A stretch of DNA of 64,000 bases from Saccharopolyspora_D taberi (GCF_039534165.1 NZ_BAAAUX010000011.1:682001-746000), one strand, 5' to 3'. Positions 50,312 through 59,523 are shown, numbered from the stretch's first letter. Made by a program: numbers and translations. Notes: generated from the letters alone by a model not told the origin.

Positions 50312-51431
50312 CGTCGATCGCATCCACTTCGGGCAACAGGGGGGCGAGCGGCGGCAGGTCCTTGAGCGAGGACAGCCCGAGCCGTTCCAGGAACAGCTCG
50401 GTCGTGCAGTACAGGATGCCGCCGGTCTCCGGGTCGGTTCCGGCCTCTTCGATAAGGCCGCGTCCTACCAGGGTACGGATGACGCCGTCGACGTTGACAC
50501 CGCGTACCGCGGCCACCCGCGAACGCGTCACCGGCTGCCGGTACGCGATCACCGCCAGGGTTTCCAGCGCGGCCCGCGTCAGCTTCGCCCGCTGGCCGTC
50601 GAGCAGGTAGCGCTCGACATAGGGCGCGTAGGTCTCGCGGGTGTAGAACCGCCAGCCGTCACCGACCCGGCGGAGGTCGATCCCGCGCCGGGCCGCGGCG
50701 TAGCCGTCGGAAAGCCGCTGGAGCGCGGTCCGGATCCGCGCGACCGGCTGGCCGAGCGTGCTCGCCAGCAGCTCCTCACCGGCGGGAACGTCGACGACGA
50801 GCAGCAGCGCCTCCAGGGCGGCGTCGAGCTCTTCGTCGGAATCCAGATCCGGCGCCGCACTGGTCTCACCCGCCGCAGCGTCCTCGTCCGACAGCTCGCC
50901 GGCCTCGGGCTCCGGCAACTCACCCACCGAAGCCGCGTCATCTGGCAGCTGATCCGCCTGCGCCTCGGGCTCCGCCGGAGCCTTCTGCAATTCCGCCTCC
51001 GCAGCCTCGACGTCCGGCACCTCCGCCGGACCCGACCGCTCAGCCGCAGCGTCCCCCGCCGCAGCAACCTCGGCACCCGGCAGCTCCACCGCGGTGACGT
51101 CGGCGGCCGGCACCCCTGCCGCACCCGGCCGCTGAGCCGCAGCGACCTCAGCGCCCGGCGACTCCGTCGCAGTGGCCTCACCGTCCGGCACCTCTACCGC
51201 ACCAGACCGCTCAGCCGCAGCGACCTCGGCACCCGGCGACCCCACCGCGGTGACCTCACCGCCCGATACCTGCGCCGCACCAGACCGCTCAGCCGCAGCA
51301 ACCTCGCCACCCGGCGACCCCACCGCAGTGGCCTCGCCGCCCGGCACCTCCGCCGCTCCGGCCCCGGCCTCCGGCGGCCCCGGAGCCGCGCGCTCGGTGT
51401 CCGCCCGCTCGGCCTCGCTCGGCTCGCTCAC
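50304..51431 (-). CDS. scpB: Segregation and condensation protein B with long repeat-bearing N-terminus
   Basis: 375 residues. The conserved ScpB part is about residues 205-365: two winged helices with LEALLLVVDVPAGEELLA, LETLAVIAYRQPVTRSRVAAVRGV and RGLIEEAGTDPETGGILYCTTELFLE. ScpB binds ScpA and SMC in chromosome condensation. The first 200 residues are an acidic, low-complexity extension that contains four tandem 26-residue repeats; it is much longer than in model ScpB proteins (about 190-230 in total). The ATG overlaps the scpA stop as ATGA. Confidence 0.93.
   Translation of the reverse strand: MSEPSEAERADTERAAPGPPEAGAGAAEVPGGEATAVGSPGGEVAAAERSGAAQVSGGEVTAVGSPGAEVAAAERSGAVEVPDGEATATESPGAEVAAAQRPGAAGVPAADVTAVELPGAEVAAAGDAAAERSGPAEVPDVEAAEAELQKAPAEPEAQADQLPDDAASVGELPEPEAGELSDEDAAAGETSAAPDLDSDEELDAALEALLLVVDVPAGEELLASTLGQPVARIRTALQRLSDGYAAARRGIDLRRVGDGWRFYTRETYAPYVERYLLDGQRAKLTRAALETLAVIAYRQPVTRSRVAAVRGVNVDGVIRTLVGRGLIEEAGTDPETGGILYCTTELFLERLGLSSLKDLPPLAPLLPEVDAIDDV
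51042..51353. repeat. 78-bp tandem repeat within scpB (26-residue protein repeat)
   Basis: Four in-frame units covering residues 27-130 share the pattern xxVPxGExTAVxSPGAEVAAAERSGA. Units 1 and 2 are nearly identical and units 3 and 4 more diverged; a partial fifth follows. Confidence 0.8.
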
Positions 51432-52279
51432 CCGTACTCCTCTTCGTCCTTCCTGGCCCGCGCCGCCTCGGCGTCTGCCTGCGCCTGCGCCACACTGCCA
51501 CCGACCCAGCTCACGGACAGCTCCCCCAGCGGATCCTCCTGCTCGAACAGGATGACCTTCTCCCGGAACAGCTCCAGCAGCGCCAGGAACCGCGCGACGA
51601 TCTCGACCGTGTGCCCGCAGTCGGACACCAGCTCCGAGAACGTAGCCGAGCCCTTCTCCGCCAGCCGCACGCGCAGCAGCGCAGCGTGCTCGCGAACCGA
51701 CACCTGGTGCTGGTGGAGGTGGTCCAGCGACACGGTCGGCGGCGGCTTCGGCCGGAACACCGCGGCGGCGATCTCGGCGAACTTGTCCGGCGGAACGCCG
51801 ATCATCACCTCGGGCAGCAGCCCCTCGAACCGCGGCTCCAGAGCGACCGCGCGGGGATACCGCCGCAGCGCCCCCGCCTCCAGCTCACCGAACAACGCCG
51901 CCACCTGTTTGTAGGCGCGGTACTGGAGCAGTCGCGCGAACAGCAGGTCCCGCGCCTCCAGCAGCGCCAGGTCCTCCTCGTCCTCCACCTCGGCCGCGGG
52001 CAGCAGCCGAGCCGCCTTGAGGTCCAGCAGCGTCGCCGCGACGACCAGGAACTCGGTGGTCTCGTCGAGGTCCCAGTGCTCGCCGAGCGCCTTGGTGTAG
52101 GCGATGAACTCGTCGGTCACCCGGTGCAGCGCGACCTCGGTGACGTCGAGCTGGTGCTGCGAGATCAGCTGGAGAAGCAGGTCGAACGGTCCCTCGAAGT
52201 TCTCCAGCCGAACGGTGAACCGGTTGTTGTGCACCTCAGCCGACTCGGGGGCATCACCCGGGACAGCGGATTCGGTCAC
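51428..52279 (-). CDS. scpA: Segregation and condensation protein A
   Basis: 283 residues. It opens the conserved part with FTVRLENFEGPFDLLLQLISQHQLDVTEVAL (about 22-52), the kleisin N-terminal helix domain that binds SMC, and continues with TEFLVVAATLLDLKAARLLP. The C-terminal winged helix includes RFLALLELFREKVILFEQEDPLG. It bridges the SMC heads together with ScpB. The ATG overlaps the stop of the small upstream gene by 4 bp, and its stop overlaps scpB likewise. Confidence 0.94.
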   Translation of the reverse strand: MTESAVPGDAPESAEVHNNRFTVRLENFEGPFDLLLQLISQHQLDVTEVALHRVTDEFIAYTKALGEHWDLDETTEFLVVAATLLDLKAARLLPAAEVEDEEDLALLEARDLLFARLLQYRAYKQVAALFGELEAGALRRYPRAVALEPRFEGLLPEVMIGVPPDKFAEIAAAVFRPKPPPTVSLDHLHQHQVSVREHAALLRVRLAEKGSATFSELVSDCGHTVEIVARFLALLELFREKVILFEQEDPLGELSVSWVGGSVAQAQADAEAARARKDEEEYG

Positions 52280-52593
52280 TCGCCGGGCTCCCGCCGCAGC
52301 CTGCGCACCAGGACCGAATCCGCACCCCGCTCGTCGAGATCGGCGAGCAGCACCGCGACCGCCTCGCGCACCACGCGCCCCCGGTCCACCGAGATCCCGT
52401 GCTCCGCCCGCAGCGCGAGCCGCGCCTGCTCCAGCGCGACCAGCTCGTCATCCGAGATGTAGACGGTGATCTTCGAGTCGTGCCTGCCGCGTCCGGATCC
52501 GCTCCGGCTGGACTCGGCGACCGGGGCCTGCTCGGGCCGAACCGTCGTGCGGAACAACTCGGCGGCTCCTGGCAGGGCGACCCGGCGGGTCAC
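52276..52593 (-). CDS. Small ribbon-helix-helix-like protein between parA and scpA
   Basis: 105 residues. After a basic, disordered-looking lead (1-40) comes KITVYISDDELVALEQARLALRAEHGISVDRGRVVREAVAVLLADL. This short beta strand plus two helices is the layout of a ribbon-helix-helix DNA-binding domain. It starts 16 bp after the parA stop and overlaps scpA by 4 bp, so all four are one operon. It may be a DNA-binding partner of the ParA-like ATPase, taking the place of ParB; that is inference. Confidence 0.7.
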   Translation of the reverse strand: MTRRVALPGAAELFRTTVRPEQAPVAESSRSGSGRGRHDSKITVYISDDELVALEQARLALRAEHGISVDRGRVVREAVAVLLADLDERGADSVLVRRLRREPGE

Positions 52594-52609
52594 GCAGCGG
52601 CTCCCGCTG

Positions 52610-53557
52610 TCATCGGGCGATCACCTCGCGGGCCAGCGCGCGGTAGGCGCGGGCGCCCGCCGAGCGCGGTGCCCAGCGCGTGATCGGCTCCCCGGCGACG
52701 GTGGTCTCCGGGAAGCGCACGGTGCGGTTGATGACGCTGTCGAACACGATGTCCCCGAATGCTTCTACCACCCTGGCCATGACCTCTCGGGAGTGCAGGG
52801 TGCGTGGATCGAACATCGTCGCAAGTATGCCGCTGATCTCCAACTTGGGGTTCAGCCGCTCCCGCACCTTCTCGATGGTGTCGATGAGCAGCGCGACCCC
52901 GCGCAGGCTGAAGAACTCGCACTCCAGCGGGATGATCACGCCGTCCGCGGCGGCCAGCGCGTTCACCGTCAGCAGGCCCAGGGACGGCTGGCAGTCGACC
53001 AGCACGTAGTCGTAGTCGGCCAGCGCCGGGTGCAGCACCCGCCCCAGTGTCTGCTCCCGGCCGACCTCGGCGACCAGCTGCACCTCGGCGGCGGACAGGT
53101 CGATGTTGCTGGGCAGCAGGTCCATGCCCTCGACGGTGGTGCGCATGACCACGTCGTGGATGTCGACCGACCGCTCCATGATCACGTTGTAGATGGTCTG
53201 GTCGAGCTGGTGCGGATGTACGCCGAGGCCGACCGAAAGCGCGCCCTGCGGGTCGAAGTCCACCAGCAGCACCCGGCGGCCGAACTCCGCCAGGGCAGCA
53301 CCGAGGTTGATCGTCGACGTGGTCTTGCCGACACCGCCCTTCTGGTTGCACATCGCCAGCACCGAGGCCGGGCCGTGCCGGTCGAGCATCGGCGGTTCGG
53401 GGATGTGCCTGAGTGGGCGGCCGGTCGGACCGACACCCCGGGAGGAATCCGGCGAGAAGTCGATCTCCTCGTCGGACGCATCGGGTTTCTGCGGGGCGAT
53501 GCTCAGGTCGACAGCGCCCCTGGACCGCCCGTCGGCGGAGGGTTGCGGTGTCGACAT
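52610..53557 (-). CDS. ParA/Soj-family ATPase (orphan, in the scpAB operon)
   Basis: 315 residues. A 65-residue hydrophilic N-terminal extension precedes the deviant Walker A box KGGVGKTT (73-80). Walker A' (VLLVDFDPQGALSVGLG) and Walker B (YDYVLVDCQPSLGLLTVNAL) follow. No parB gene is adjacent, so this is the second, scpA-linked ParA of actinobacteria (Rv1708-like) and not the oriC ParA. Its role may be in chromosome or cell-pole organisation with ScpAB. ATG start at 53557. Confidence 0.92.
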   Translation of the reverse strand: MSTPQPSADGRSRGAVDLSIAPQKPDASDEEIDFSPDSSRGVGPTGRPLRHIPEPPMLDRHGPASVLAMCNQKGGVGKTTSTINLGAALAEFGRRVLLVDFDPQGALSVGLGVHPHQLDQTIYNVIMERSVDIHDVVMRTTVEGMDLLPSNIDLSAAEVQLVAEVGREQTLGRVLHPALADYDYVLVDCQPSLGLLTVNALAAADGVIIPLECEFFSLRGVALLIDTIEKVRERLNPKLEISGILATMFDPRTLHSREVMARVVEAFGDIVFDSVINRTVRFPETTVAGEPITRWAPRSAGARAYRALAREVIAR

Positions 53558-53714
53558 GGCGATCTGACTCCTTCTCTACCGGTGGCGATCAATTGCAGCC
53601 TAAGTGGCATTCACGACCAGCGGCAACGTGCCTCGCCGACATGTCGGAAATGCGTCCAGCCCTGCCAAGAACACCTTTACCCTGCCATCGGCACGCCCGC
53701 ATGTCGCCGAAATC

Positions 53715-54662
53715 TCATTCACCGGCCTGTGCGCGCGGATGCGCGGTGGCGTAGACCTCGCGCAACGTGTTCACCGTGATCAAGGTGTAGACCTGCGTCG
53801 TCGTCACCGACGCGTGCCCCAGGAGTTCCTGCACGACGCGGACATCCGCGCCGCCTTCCAGCAGGTGCGTGGCGAACGAGTGCCGAAGCACGTGAGGCGA
53901 GACACCGCTGGTGATCCCGGCCCGCTCCGCTGCGGACTTCAGCGCGTTCCAGGCGCTCTGCCGGGACAGCCTGGTGCCCCGCGAGTTGAGGAACACCGCC
54001 GGACTCCCATGGCCACGAGCAGCGAGGACAGGTCTCGCCCGCACCAAGTACGCCCCCAGCGCGCTCAGCGCAGGACGCCCGACCGGCACCAGCCGCTGCC
54101 GCCCGCCCTTGCCGTCGAGCAGCACCGTCCGCTCGGAGTCGTCGATGTCGTCGATGTCGAGCCCGACGGCCTCCGAAATCCGAGCCCCGGACGAGTAGAG
54201 CAGCTCGAGCAGCGCCCGATCCCGCAGCCCGCGAACGTCCTCCCCGCCGGCGTTGTCCAGCAGGCGCAGCACATCGGCGACCGGCAACGCCTTGGGCAGC
54301 CGCTTCGGCGGGCTCGGCGGTGTGATCTCCCGCGCCACGTCGACGTCGAGAACCCCTTCGGCCTGGGCGAAACGATGCAGTCCACGAGCCGCGACCAGCG
54401 CACGAGCGGCCGAAGACGCCGCCAGCGGTGGCTGTCCACGGCCGCCTTCGCGAAGCTCGGCGAGGAATCCGGACAGGTGGTGCGCCTTGACCTCGGGCAG
54501 GGCGGCGATCCCGGACTCGGCCAGGTAATCGGCGTATCGACGCAGGTCGCGCGCGTAGGAATCCAAGGTGCTGCGAGCGGTGCCGCGTTCCACCGCCAGA
54601 TGGTTCAGGTAGCTCGAAATCAGGCCGCGCAGCGCTTCGGGAAGCTCCTCGTACGTCCTCAC
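53715..54662 (-). CDS. xerD: Site-specific tyrosine recombinase XerD
   Basis: 315 residues. The N-terminal SAM-like core-binding domain includes LISSYLNHLAVERGTARSTLDSYARDLRRYADYL, given here as helices about 13-46. The catalytic domain has Arg in SGARISEAVGLD, HVLRHSFATHLLEGGADVR (His and Arg), the second His in LGHASVTTTQVYT and the nucleophile Tyr in that same motif. It resolves chromosome dimers at dif with XerC. GTG 54662 forms a GTGA overlap with the upstream nudix gene. Second Xer partner is not in this window. Confidence 0.93.
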   Translation of the reverse strand: MRTYEELPEALRGLISSYLNHLAVERGTARSTLDSYARDLRRYADYLAESGIAALPEVKAHHLSGFLAELREGGRGQPPLAASSAARALVAARGLHRFAQAEGVLDVDVAREITPPSPPKRLPKALPVADVLRLLDNAGGEDVRGLRDRALLELLYSSGARISEAVGLDIDDIDDSERTVLLDGKGGRQRLVPVGRPALSALGAYLVRARPVLAARGHGSPAVFLNSRGTRLSRQSAWNALKSAAERAGITSGVSPHVLRHSFATHLLEGGADVRVVQELLGHASVTTTQVYTLITVNTLREVYATAHPRAQAGE

Positions 54663-55327
54663 CGCACGCCACGCGAAGCGAATCGCGTCGGCCGGTCCGG
54701 CCATTCGGCGTCCGCCGGCCGTGTCACCGCAGGACGGGACACGGCTTCCTGCGCGGCCAGCAACCCGGCGACCGCGGGGGCGTTGATGATCTCACCGGCG
54801 AACACCATGCGTATCGCCTTGGTCAGCGGAACGCGGTCGATCACCAGGTCCGCCTCCTCGTCGCCGACCGCCGCCGGACGCTCCACTTCGGACAGCGACC
54901 GGGCCAGGAACACCCGCTCGCACTGGTCGGTGAAACCCGGCGACGAGGCGATGTCGACCAGCACCGACCATTCGGCCGCGACAAGCCCGGCTTCTTCTTC
55001 GAGCTCTCGCTGCGCGGTCCGCAGCGGCTCTTCGCCGGCGACGTCTAGAAGCCCGGCCGGAAGCTCCCACAGCCGCCTGCCCAGCGGATAGCGGTACTGG
55101 TGGATCAGCACGACCTGGTCGTCATCATCGAGGGCGACCACAGCGACGGCACCGAGGTGCTCGACGACCTCGCGCCGGGCCTGCCCACCTCCGGGCATGG
55201 ACACCTCGTCGGCCCGCAACGCGAGGATCTTCCCGACGTACACATCGGAGCGGTCCAGAGTGGCGAACTCGTGCTCGCCGTTGGTGCGCTTGATCTCGCC
55301 TGCGTCCACATCGTCGCTCGTGCTCAC
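54659..55327 (-). CDS. Nudix hydrolase, ADP-ribose pyrophosphatase family
   Basis: 222 residues. The Nudix box GLLDVAGEEPLRTAQRELEEEAGL (written here in part) has the full GX5EX7REXXEEXG spacing near residues 92-114, preceded by the ADPRase-type strand VVLIHQYRYPLGRRLWELPAG. It should hydrolyse ADP-ribose or a similar nucleotide sugar to AMP. GTG 55327 was chosen; an upstream ATG at 55357 is possible. A TAGTCT box just before the GTG suggests a leaderless transcript. It is coupled to xerD. Confidence 0.9.
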   Translation of the reverse strand: MSTSDDVDAGEIKRTNGEHEFATLDRSDVYVGKILALRADEVSMPGGGQARREVVEHLGAVAVVALDDDDQVVLIHQYRYPLGRRLWELPAGLLDVAGEEPLRTAQRELEEEAGLVAAEWSVLVDIASSPGFTDQCERVFLARSLSEVERPAAVGDEEADLVIDRVPLTKAIRMVFAGEIINAPAVAGLLAAQEAVSRPAVTRPADAEWPDRPTRFASRGVR

Positions 55328-55443
55328 GCCGACCAGACTAAAGGCTGGCCCACTCATGAGCGCCCGATGCGGCGAAGGGTCTTTGTGATGTTCGAACACC
55401 GGAGTCGTGACCTCGGCGAAGACCGCGTGCGCCTGGAACGGAA

Positions 55444-55475
55444 GCGGCTTCGAGCCCGATCGAGCCCGAAGCCGC
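55444..55475 (-). terminator. Stem-loop after pyrG
   Basis: GCGGCTTCG (55444-55452) pairs with CGAAGCCGC (55467-55475), 12 bp beyond the pyrG stop; no T run. Confidence 0.5.
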
Positions 55476-55486
55476 CCACCACACGC

Positions 55487-57196
55487 TCAGACGCTCGCGG
55501 GAGCCTCCGGAACGCTTTCGGAGATCTCAACCGGAAGCCGCTCGGCAGCGCGGTAGTCCAGCGCCGCTCGGACGAACGCCGCGAACAACGGGTGCGGCCG
55601 GGTCGGCCGGCTCTTCAGCTCGGGGTGCGCCTGCGTCCCGACGAAGAACGGGTGCTCCTCGCGCGGCAGCTCGACGAACTCGACCAGCCGGTCGTCCGGC
55701 GAGGTGCCGGAGAAGACCAGTCCGGCCTTGCTCAGCCGGTCCCGGTAGGCGTTGTTCACCTCGTACCGGTGCCGGTGCCGCTCGGCCACCTCGGTCTCCC
55801 CGTACGCCTCGGCGACCACGGAACCGGACTGCAGCTTCGCCGGGTACGAGCCCAGGCGCATCGTGCCGCCCATGTCCCGGTCACCGGAGATCACGTCGTG
55901 CTGGTCGGCCATGGTGCTGATCACCGGGTGCTGGCAGGGCTCCTCGAACTCGGTCGAGTTCGCCCGCTCCAGCCCGGCCAGCGAACGCGCCGACTCGATC
56001 ACCATGCACTGCAGGCCGAGGCACAGGCCCAGGGTCGGGATTCCGTGGGTCCGGGTGTACCGGATGGCGCCCAGCTTGCCCTCGATGCCCCGAACCCCGA
56101 ACCCGCCCGGGATCAGGACGGCGTCCATGCCGGACAGCGCGTGCGCGGCGCCCGAGTCGGTCTCGCAGGTGTCCGAGGGAACCCACGCGATCTCGACCTT
56201 GGCGCGGTTGGCGAACCCGCCCGCGCGGATCGCCTCGGTCACCGACAGGTAGGCGTCCGGCAGGTCCACGTACTTGCCGACCAGCGCGATCCGGACTCGT
56301 TCGGACGGCTTGTGCACCCGGTCGAGCAGGTCTCCCCACACCGACCAGTCGACGTCCCGGAACGGGAGCCCCAGCCGCCGCACGAGGTAGGCGTCGAGCC
56401 CTTCGCTGTGCAGCACGCGGGGGATGTCGTAGATCGAAGGCGCGTCCGGGCAGGCGACGACTCCGTCGGAGTCCACGTCGCACATCAGCGCGATCTTGCG
56501 CTTGAGGTCCTCCGGCAGTTCCCGGTCCGCCCGGCACACCAGCGCATCGGGCTGGATACCGATGTTGCGCAGCGCGGCCACCGAGTGCTGCGTCGGCTTG
56601 GTCTTCAGCTCACCGGAAGGCGCCAGGAACGGGACCAGCGACACGTGCAGGAAGAAGCAGTTGTCCCGCCCGACGTCGTGGCGCACCTGGCGGCACGCCT
56701 CCAGGAACGGCAGGGACTCGATGTCACCGACGGTGCCCCCCACCTCGGTGATCACGACGTCCGGGGTCCGGCCGTCCTCGTCGGGCTCGGCCATCGCACG
56801 GATGCGCGCCTTGATCTGGTCGGTGATGTGCGGGATCACCTGCACCGTGTCGCCCAGGTACTCCCCGCGCCGCTCCTTGGCGATGACCGCCGAGTAGACC
56901 TGGCCGGTGGTGACGTTGGCGTTGCGGGTCAGGTCGCGGTCGAGGAACCGCTCGTAGTGACCGATGTCGAGATCGGTCTCGGCGCCGTCTTCGGTGACGA
57001 AGACCTCGCCGTGCTGGAACGGGTTCATCGTTCCGGGGTCGACGTTGAGGTACGGGTCGAGCTTCTGCATGGTCACCCGCAAGCCGCGGGAAGTCAGCAG
57101 CTCGCCCAGGCTCGACGCCGTGAGCCCCTTACCCAAGGAGGAGGCCACGCCCCCTGTGACGAACACGTGCTTGATCGTGCGTGCTTGCGGCACCAA
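55487..57196 (-). CDS. pyrG: CTP synthase
   Basis: 569 residues. The synthetase domain opens with KHVFVTGGVASSLGKGLTASSLG (P loop, about 9-31) and includes DPYLNVDPGTMNPFQHGEV. The class I glutamine amidotransferase domain has the nucleophile Cys in LCLGLQCM near residue 391 and the His-Glu pair in AHPELKSRPTRPHPLF. It makes CTP from UTP, ATP and glutamine. ATG or GTG choice at 57196 gives the normal length. It is separated from the DUF5753 gene by 260 bp with no gene in it. Confidence 0.97.
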   Translation of the reverse strand: MVPQARTIKHVFVTGGVASSLGKGLTASSLGELLTSRGLRVTMQKLDPYLNVDPGTMNPFQHGEVFVTEDGAETDLDIGHYERFLDRDLTRNANVTTGQVYSAVIAKERRGEYLGDTVQVIPHITDQIKARIRAMAEPDEDGRTPDVVITEVGGTVGDIESLPFLEACRQVRHDVGRDNCFFLHVSLVPFLAPSGELKTKPTQHSVAALRNIGIQPDALVCRADRELPEDLKRKIALMCDVDSDGVVACPDAPSIYDIPRVLHSEGLDAYLVRRLGLPFRDVDWSVWGDLLDRVHKPSERVRIALVGKYVDLPDAYLSVTEAIRAGGFANRAKVEIAWVPSDTCETDSGAAHALSGMDAVLIPGGFGVRGIEGKLGAIRYTRTHGIPTLGLCLGLQCMVIESARSLAGLERANSTEFEEPCQHPVISTMADQHDVISGDRDMGGTMRLGSYPAKLQSGSVVAEAYGETEVAERHRHRYEVNNAYRDRLSKAGLVFSGTSPDDRLVEFVELPREEHPFFVGTQAHPELKSRPTRPHPLFAAFVRAALDYRAAERLPVEISESVPEAPASV

Positions 57197-57456
57197 GAAA
57201 GCTCCCCGTGGTCAAGCCGTCGCCGGGCTGATGTTCTGCGCTGGCAGGACGGCTGGATCCGTCGCTCCCACGGAATTCCAGCCTAACGCACGGCGCCTAC
57301 GAGCCGCACCACGCCCTGCTGGGCACACCCACGACTCCGGCCAGCTGGTCAACCGCCATCCGGGTCCTTTGACCTCCACGGTCGGCGCACGTCAGGTCCG
57401 GACGGTCCCGCGGTGACGTTGGACACCTAGCGCGCAGCGCCGACGGCCCGCTGCCT

Positions 57457-58341
57457 TCACAACACCTCCTCGATGAATTCGACCGAGTCGTACGGCGACA
57501 TGGCCATCTCTTCCAACCGCACCAAGGTCTCCCGGTAGGAAGCGACGTCAGCTTCGTCCTCGAAGTACGCGCAATCGGTCCGCCCGGAGACGAACACCAG
57601 ATCCGGATGAGGATTGCGCCGAAATTCCAAGAGGGAGAACGAGCTCTCGACGGGCACAGCTCCCACCGAGAACGGGAGCACTCGGATCGTGACATCTGGC
57701 CGCTGCGCAAGATCGACCAGATGTCTCAGCTGCTCCGGCGCACCCGCGGCGCGGCGCAGTGCGGATTCGGAAAGGACGATGTCGAATTCCGCCGGGTGCC
57801 GCTCCAACAACTGTTCCTGCCTTCGGAGGAGGAGTTCGAGCCTGCGCTCGAATCCCGACCCCGGCTCCTGTTCGGCCCAGCCTGCTGCGGAGGACGCGTA
57901 ATCGCGGGTCTGGAACAGATCCGGCACCACTTCGGCCGCGAATCCGCGAATGACGTCCGCATCCGCTTCCAAACCCACGTAGGTCCTCCTCGCCGGAGGC
58001 AGCACGTCGGCATATGACTCCCACCAGCCTCGCGCACGTGCGTCCCGCGCGAGCCCGACCAGGCGCTCACGGTGCTCCGGCTCCGCGTTGCACGTCTCCG
58101 CGAGCGCGATCACCGCGTCGATCCCCACGCCCTGCTTGGCGCTTTCGATCTTGCTGACCTTGCCCTGCTGCCAGCCGAGCCTGCGGGCGACCTCGACGTG
58201 CGTCAGGCCGGCGGCACGCCGCATCGCCTTCAGCTCGGCGGCGAGAACCCTGCGCCGCAGCATCGGACTCGCCGGGCGTGCCGCGCCCGGGACTTCGGGG
58301 GGAGAGCTGGTCGTCGTTGGTTCTTCCGCTGTCGATGTCAT
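57457..58341 (-). CDS. XRE-type regulator with DUF5753 domain (Scr1 family), orphan
   Basis: 294 residues. An N-terminal helix-turn-helix (LKAMRRAAGLTHVEVARRLGWQQGKVSKIE, about 37-66) is followed by the DUF5753 domain with VPDLFQTRDYA and RVLPFSVGAVPVESSFSLLEF. In streptomycetes such genes usually sit next to a small DUF397 gene; none is seen within the 260 bp downstream or 240 bp upstream. ATG 58341. It is an insertion relative to the mycobacterial order between pyrG and the steB-like gene. Target genes unknown. Confidence 0.9.
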   Translation of the reverse strand: MTSTAEEPTTTSSPPEVPGAARPASPMLRRRVLAAELKAMRRAAGLTHVEVARRLGWQQGKVSKIESAKQGVGIDAVIALAETCNAEPEHRERLVGLARDARARGWWESYADVLPPARRTYVGLEADADVIRGFAAEVVPDLFQTRDYASSAAGWAEQEPGSGFERRLELLLRRQEQLLERHPAEFDIVLSESALRRAAGAPEQLRHLVDLAQRPDVTIRVLPFSVGAVPVESSFSLLEFRRNPHPDLVFVSGRTDCAYFEDEADVASYRETLVRLEEMAMSPYDSVEFIEEVL

Positions 58342-58529
58342 GGTCCCAGCTTCTCCGGACCACTGGATCAAGTCCAGGAATGTCACTCTATCGAATTATG
58401 GCGAATAGAATTATTCTTCGCCATGCTCGAACTCATGGAACAGATGACCAGATCCGGCGCCGGGCCCCTCCCCCATCGGTGCCGGATCCCATGGCCGGGC
58501 GGCACCGGAGCGCCCCCGTCGCCCGGCAC

Positions 58530-58572
58530 GCCCCTGCCCGTCCGCTGCCCCGCACGGCGAGCGGGCAGGGGC
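58530..58572 (-). terminator. Stem-loop after the steB-like gene
   Basis: GCCCCTGCCCG (58530-58540) pairs over 11 bp with 58562-58572, 13 bp past the stop of the leftward gene. No T run. Confidence 0.5.
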
Positions 58573-58584
58573 ACCTGCCTCACA

Positions 58585-59523
58585 TCAGCCGCGCGAGCTC
58601 GGCAGCGGACTCTGCGCGCTGGCGACCGCGCCGTAGTGCCCCGCCTGCTGCCCGAGCTGTTCACGCACAGCCATGACGAGCGCGACCCGGCCCGCAGCCG
58701 TGTCGATGTTGTCCACAGTGGAGAGCGCCGACGCTATGGCACCGTCGGAGCGGACGAACCCGACAGGACCGGTGTCCTGCGCGGAGTCGGCCGTCCCGGC
58801 GAGAACGGCTCCCGCACCGGAGCGGTCCACCTGAGCGGCGAAGCGCGCGAGCATGGCGGCGTGATCCTGCGCGCGTTCCCCGGCGGCGCGCTCGCCGGTC
58901 AGGATCACGACGGCCTGGGCCGGACGCACCTCCTGCACGACGTTCACGAACCCGCCGGTGGTGAGCCCGGTCAGCGCTGCTGCCCTCTCCTCGTCGGACG
59001 CCTGCGGCTGTCCCGTCCTGGGATCCTGCAGGACCAGCGGACCGACGAGACCGCCCGCGAGCGTTCCCGGATCCGCCGAGACCGGCAGCTGCGCACCCGC
59101 GGGCATCAGCTCGGTCACCACCCGCCGCAGCTGATCGGCGCGATCCGGGCCGGTGAAACCCTCGGTGAGCTGGAGTTCACCGGTGATGTTCGCGCCCGAG
59201 GACGACAGCAGCTGCTTGACCGCGTCCCGCTGTTCGGGGGCGGTGGTGGGGCCGGCGAGCAGCACGACCGGTTTTCCGGTGAGCTGCCCGCGCACGGCAG
59301 CCGGCGCAATCGCATTGCCGAACCGGTCGGCGTTCTCCAGCTTTCCGCGCAGGTCAGCCTGCTCCACGCGCAGCTGATCCACCTGCCCCCGCAACGCGTC
59401 CCGGTCTCCCTGGACACCGGAAAGCAGCCGCTCGCTCACCGAGGTCGAGCCGAGGATGACGCCCAACGCGAGCGCGAGGAAAACAGCGGCGATCGAGATC
59501 ACGTGGTGCCGCGGCGAGATCAT
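58585..59523 (-). CDS. SteB/MctB family protein (Rv1698-like, copper/cell-division membrane protein)
   Basis: 312 residues. One N-terminal membrane helix (ISIAAVFLALALGVILGS, about 9-26) is followed by a coiled coil (38-66, with GQVDQLRVEQADLRGKLE) and an extracytoplasmic alpha/beta domain. This is the plan of Rv1698, first described as the copper protein MctB and later as SteB, partner of SteA in activating peptidoglycan hydrolysis during cell separation. It overlaps the steA gene by 4 bp (ATGA), as expected for partners. Which of the two proposed roles holds here cannot be decided. Confidence 0.9.
   Translation of the reverse strand: MISPRHHVISIAAVFLALALGVILGSTSVSERLLSGVQGDRDALRGQVDQLRVEQADLRGKLENADRFGNAIAPAAVRGQLTGKPVVLLAGPTTAPEQRDAVKQLLSSSGANITGELQLTEGFTGPDRADQLRRVVTELMPAGAQLPVSADPGTLAGGLVGPLVLQDPRTGQPQASDEERAAALTGLTTGGFVNVVQEVRPAQAVVILTGERAAGERAQDHAAMLARFAAQVDRSGAGAVLAGTADSAQDTGPVGFVRSDGAIASALSTVDNIDTAAGRVALVMAVREQLGQQAGHYGAVASAQSPLPSSRG

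Noticed and set aside
52610..53557. oriC-type parAB locus
   Set aside because: There is no parB and no oriC-type neighbourhood (gidB, dnaA, parS); the gene is the scpA-linked ParA.
55487..57286. Long + strand frame opposite pyrG
   Set aside because: Shadow of pyrG; Val/Arg/His/Gly-rich with no domain.
57197..57456. DUF397 partner gene downstream of the DUF5753 regulator
   Set aside because: No frame with the typical WRTSSYSG-like start and C-terminal Phe motif is seen in the gap.
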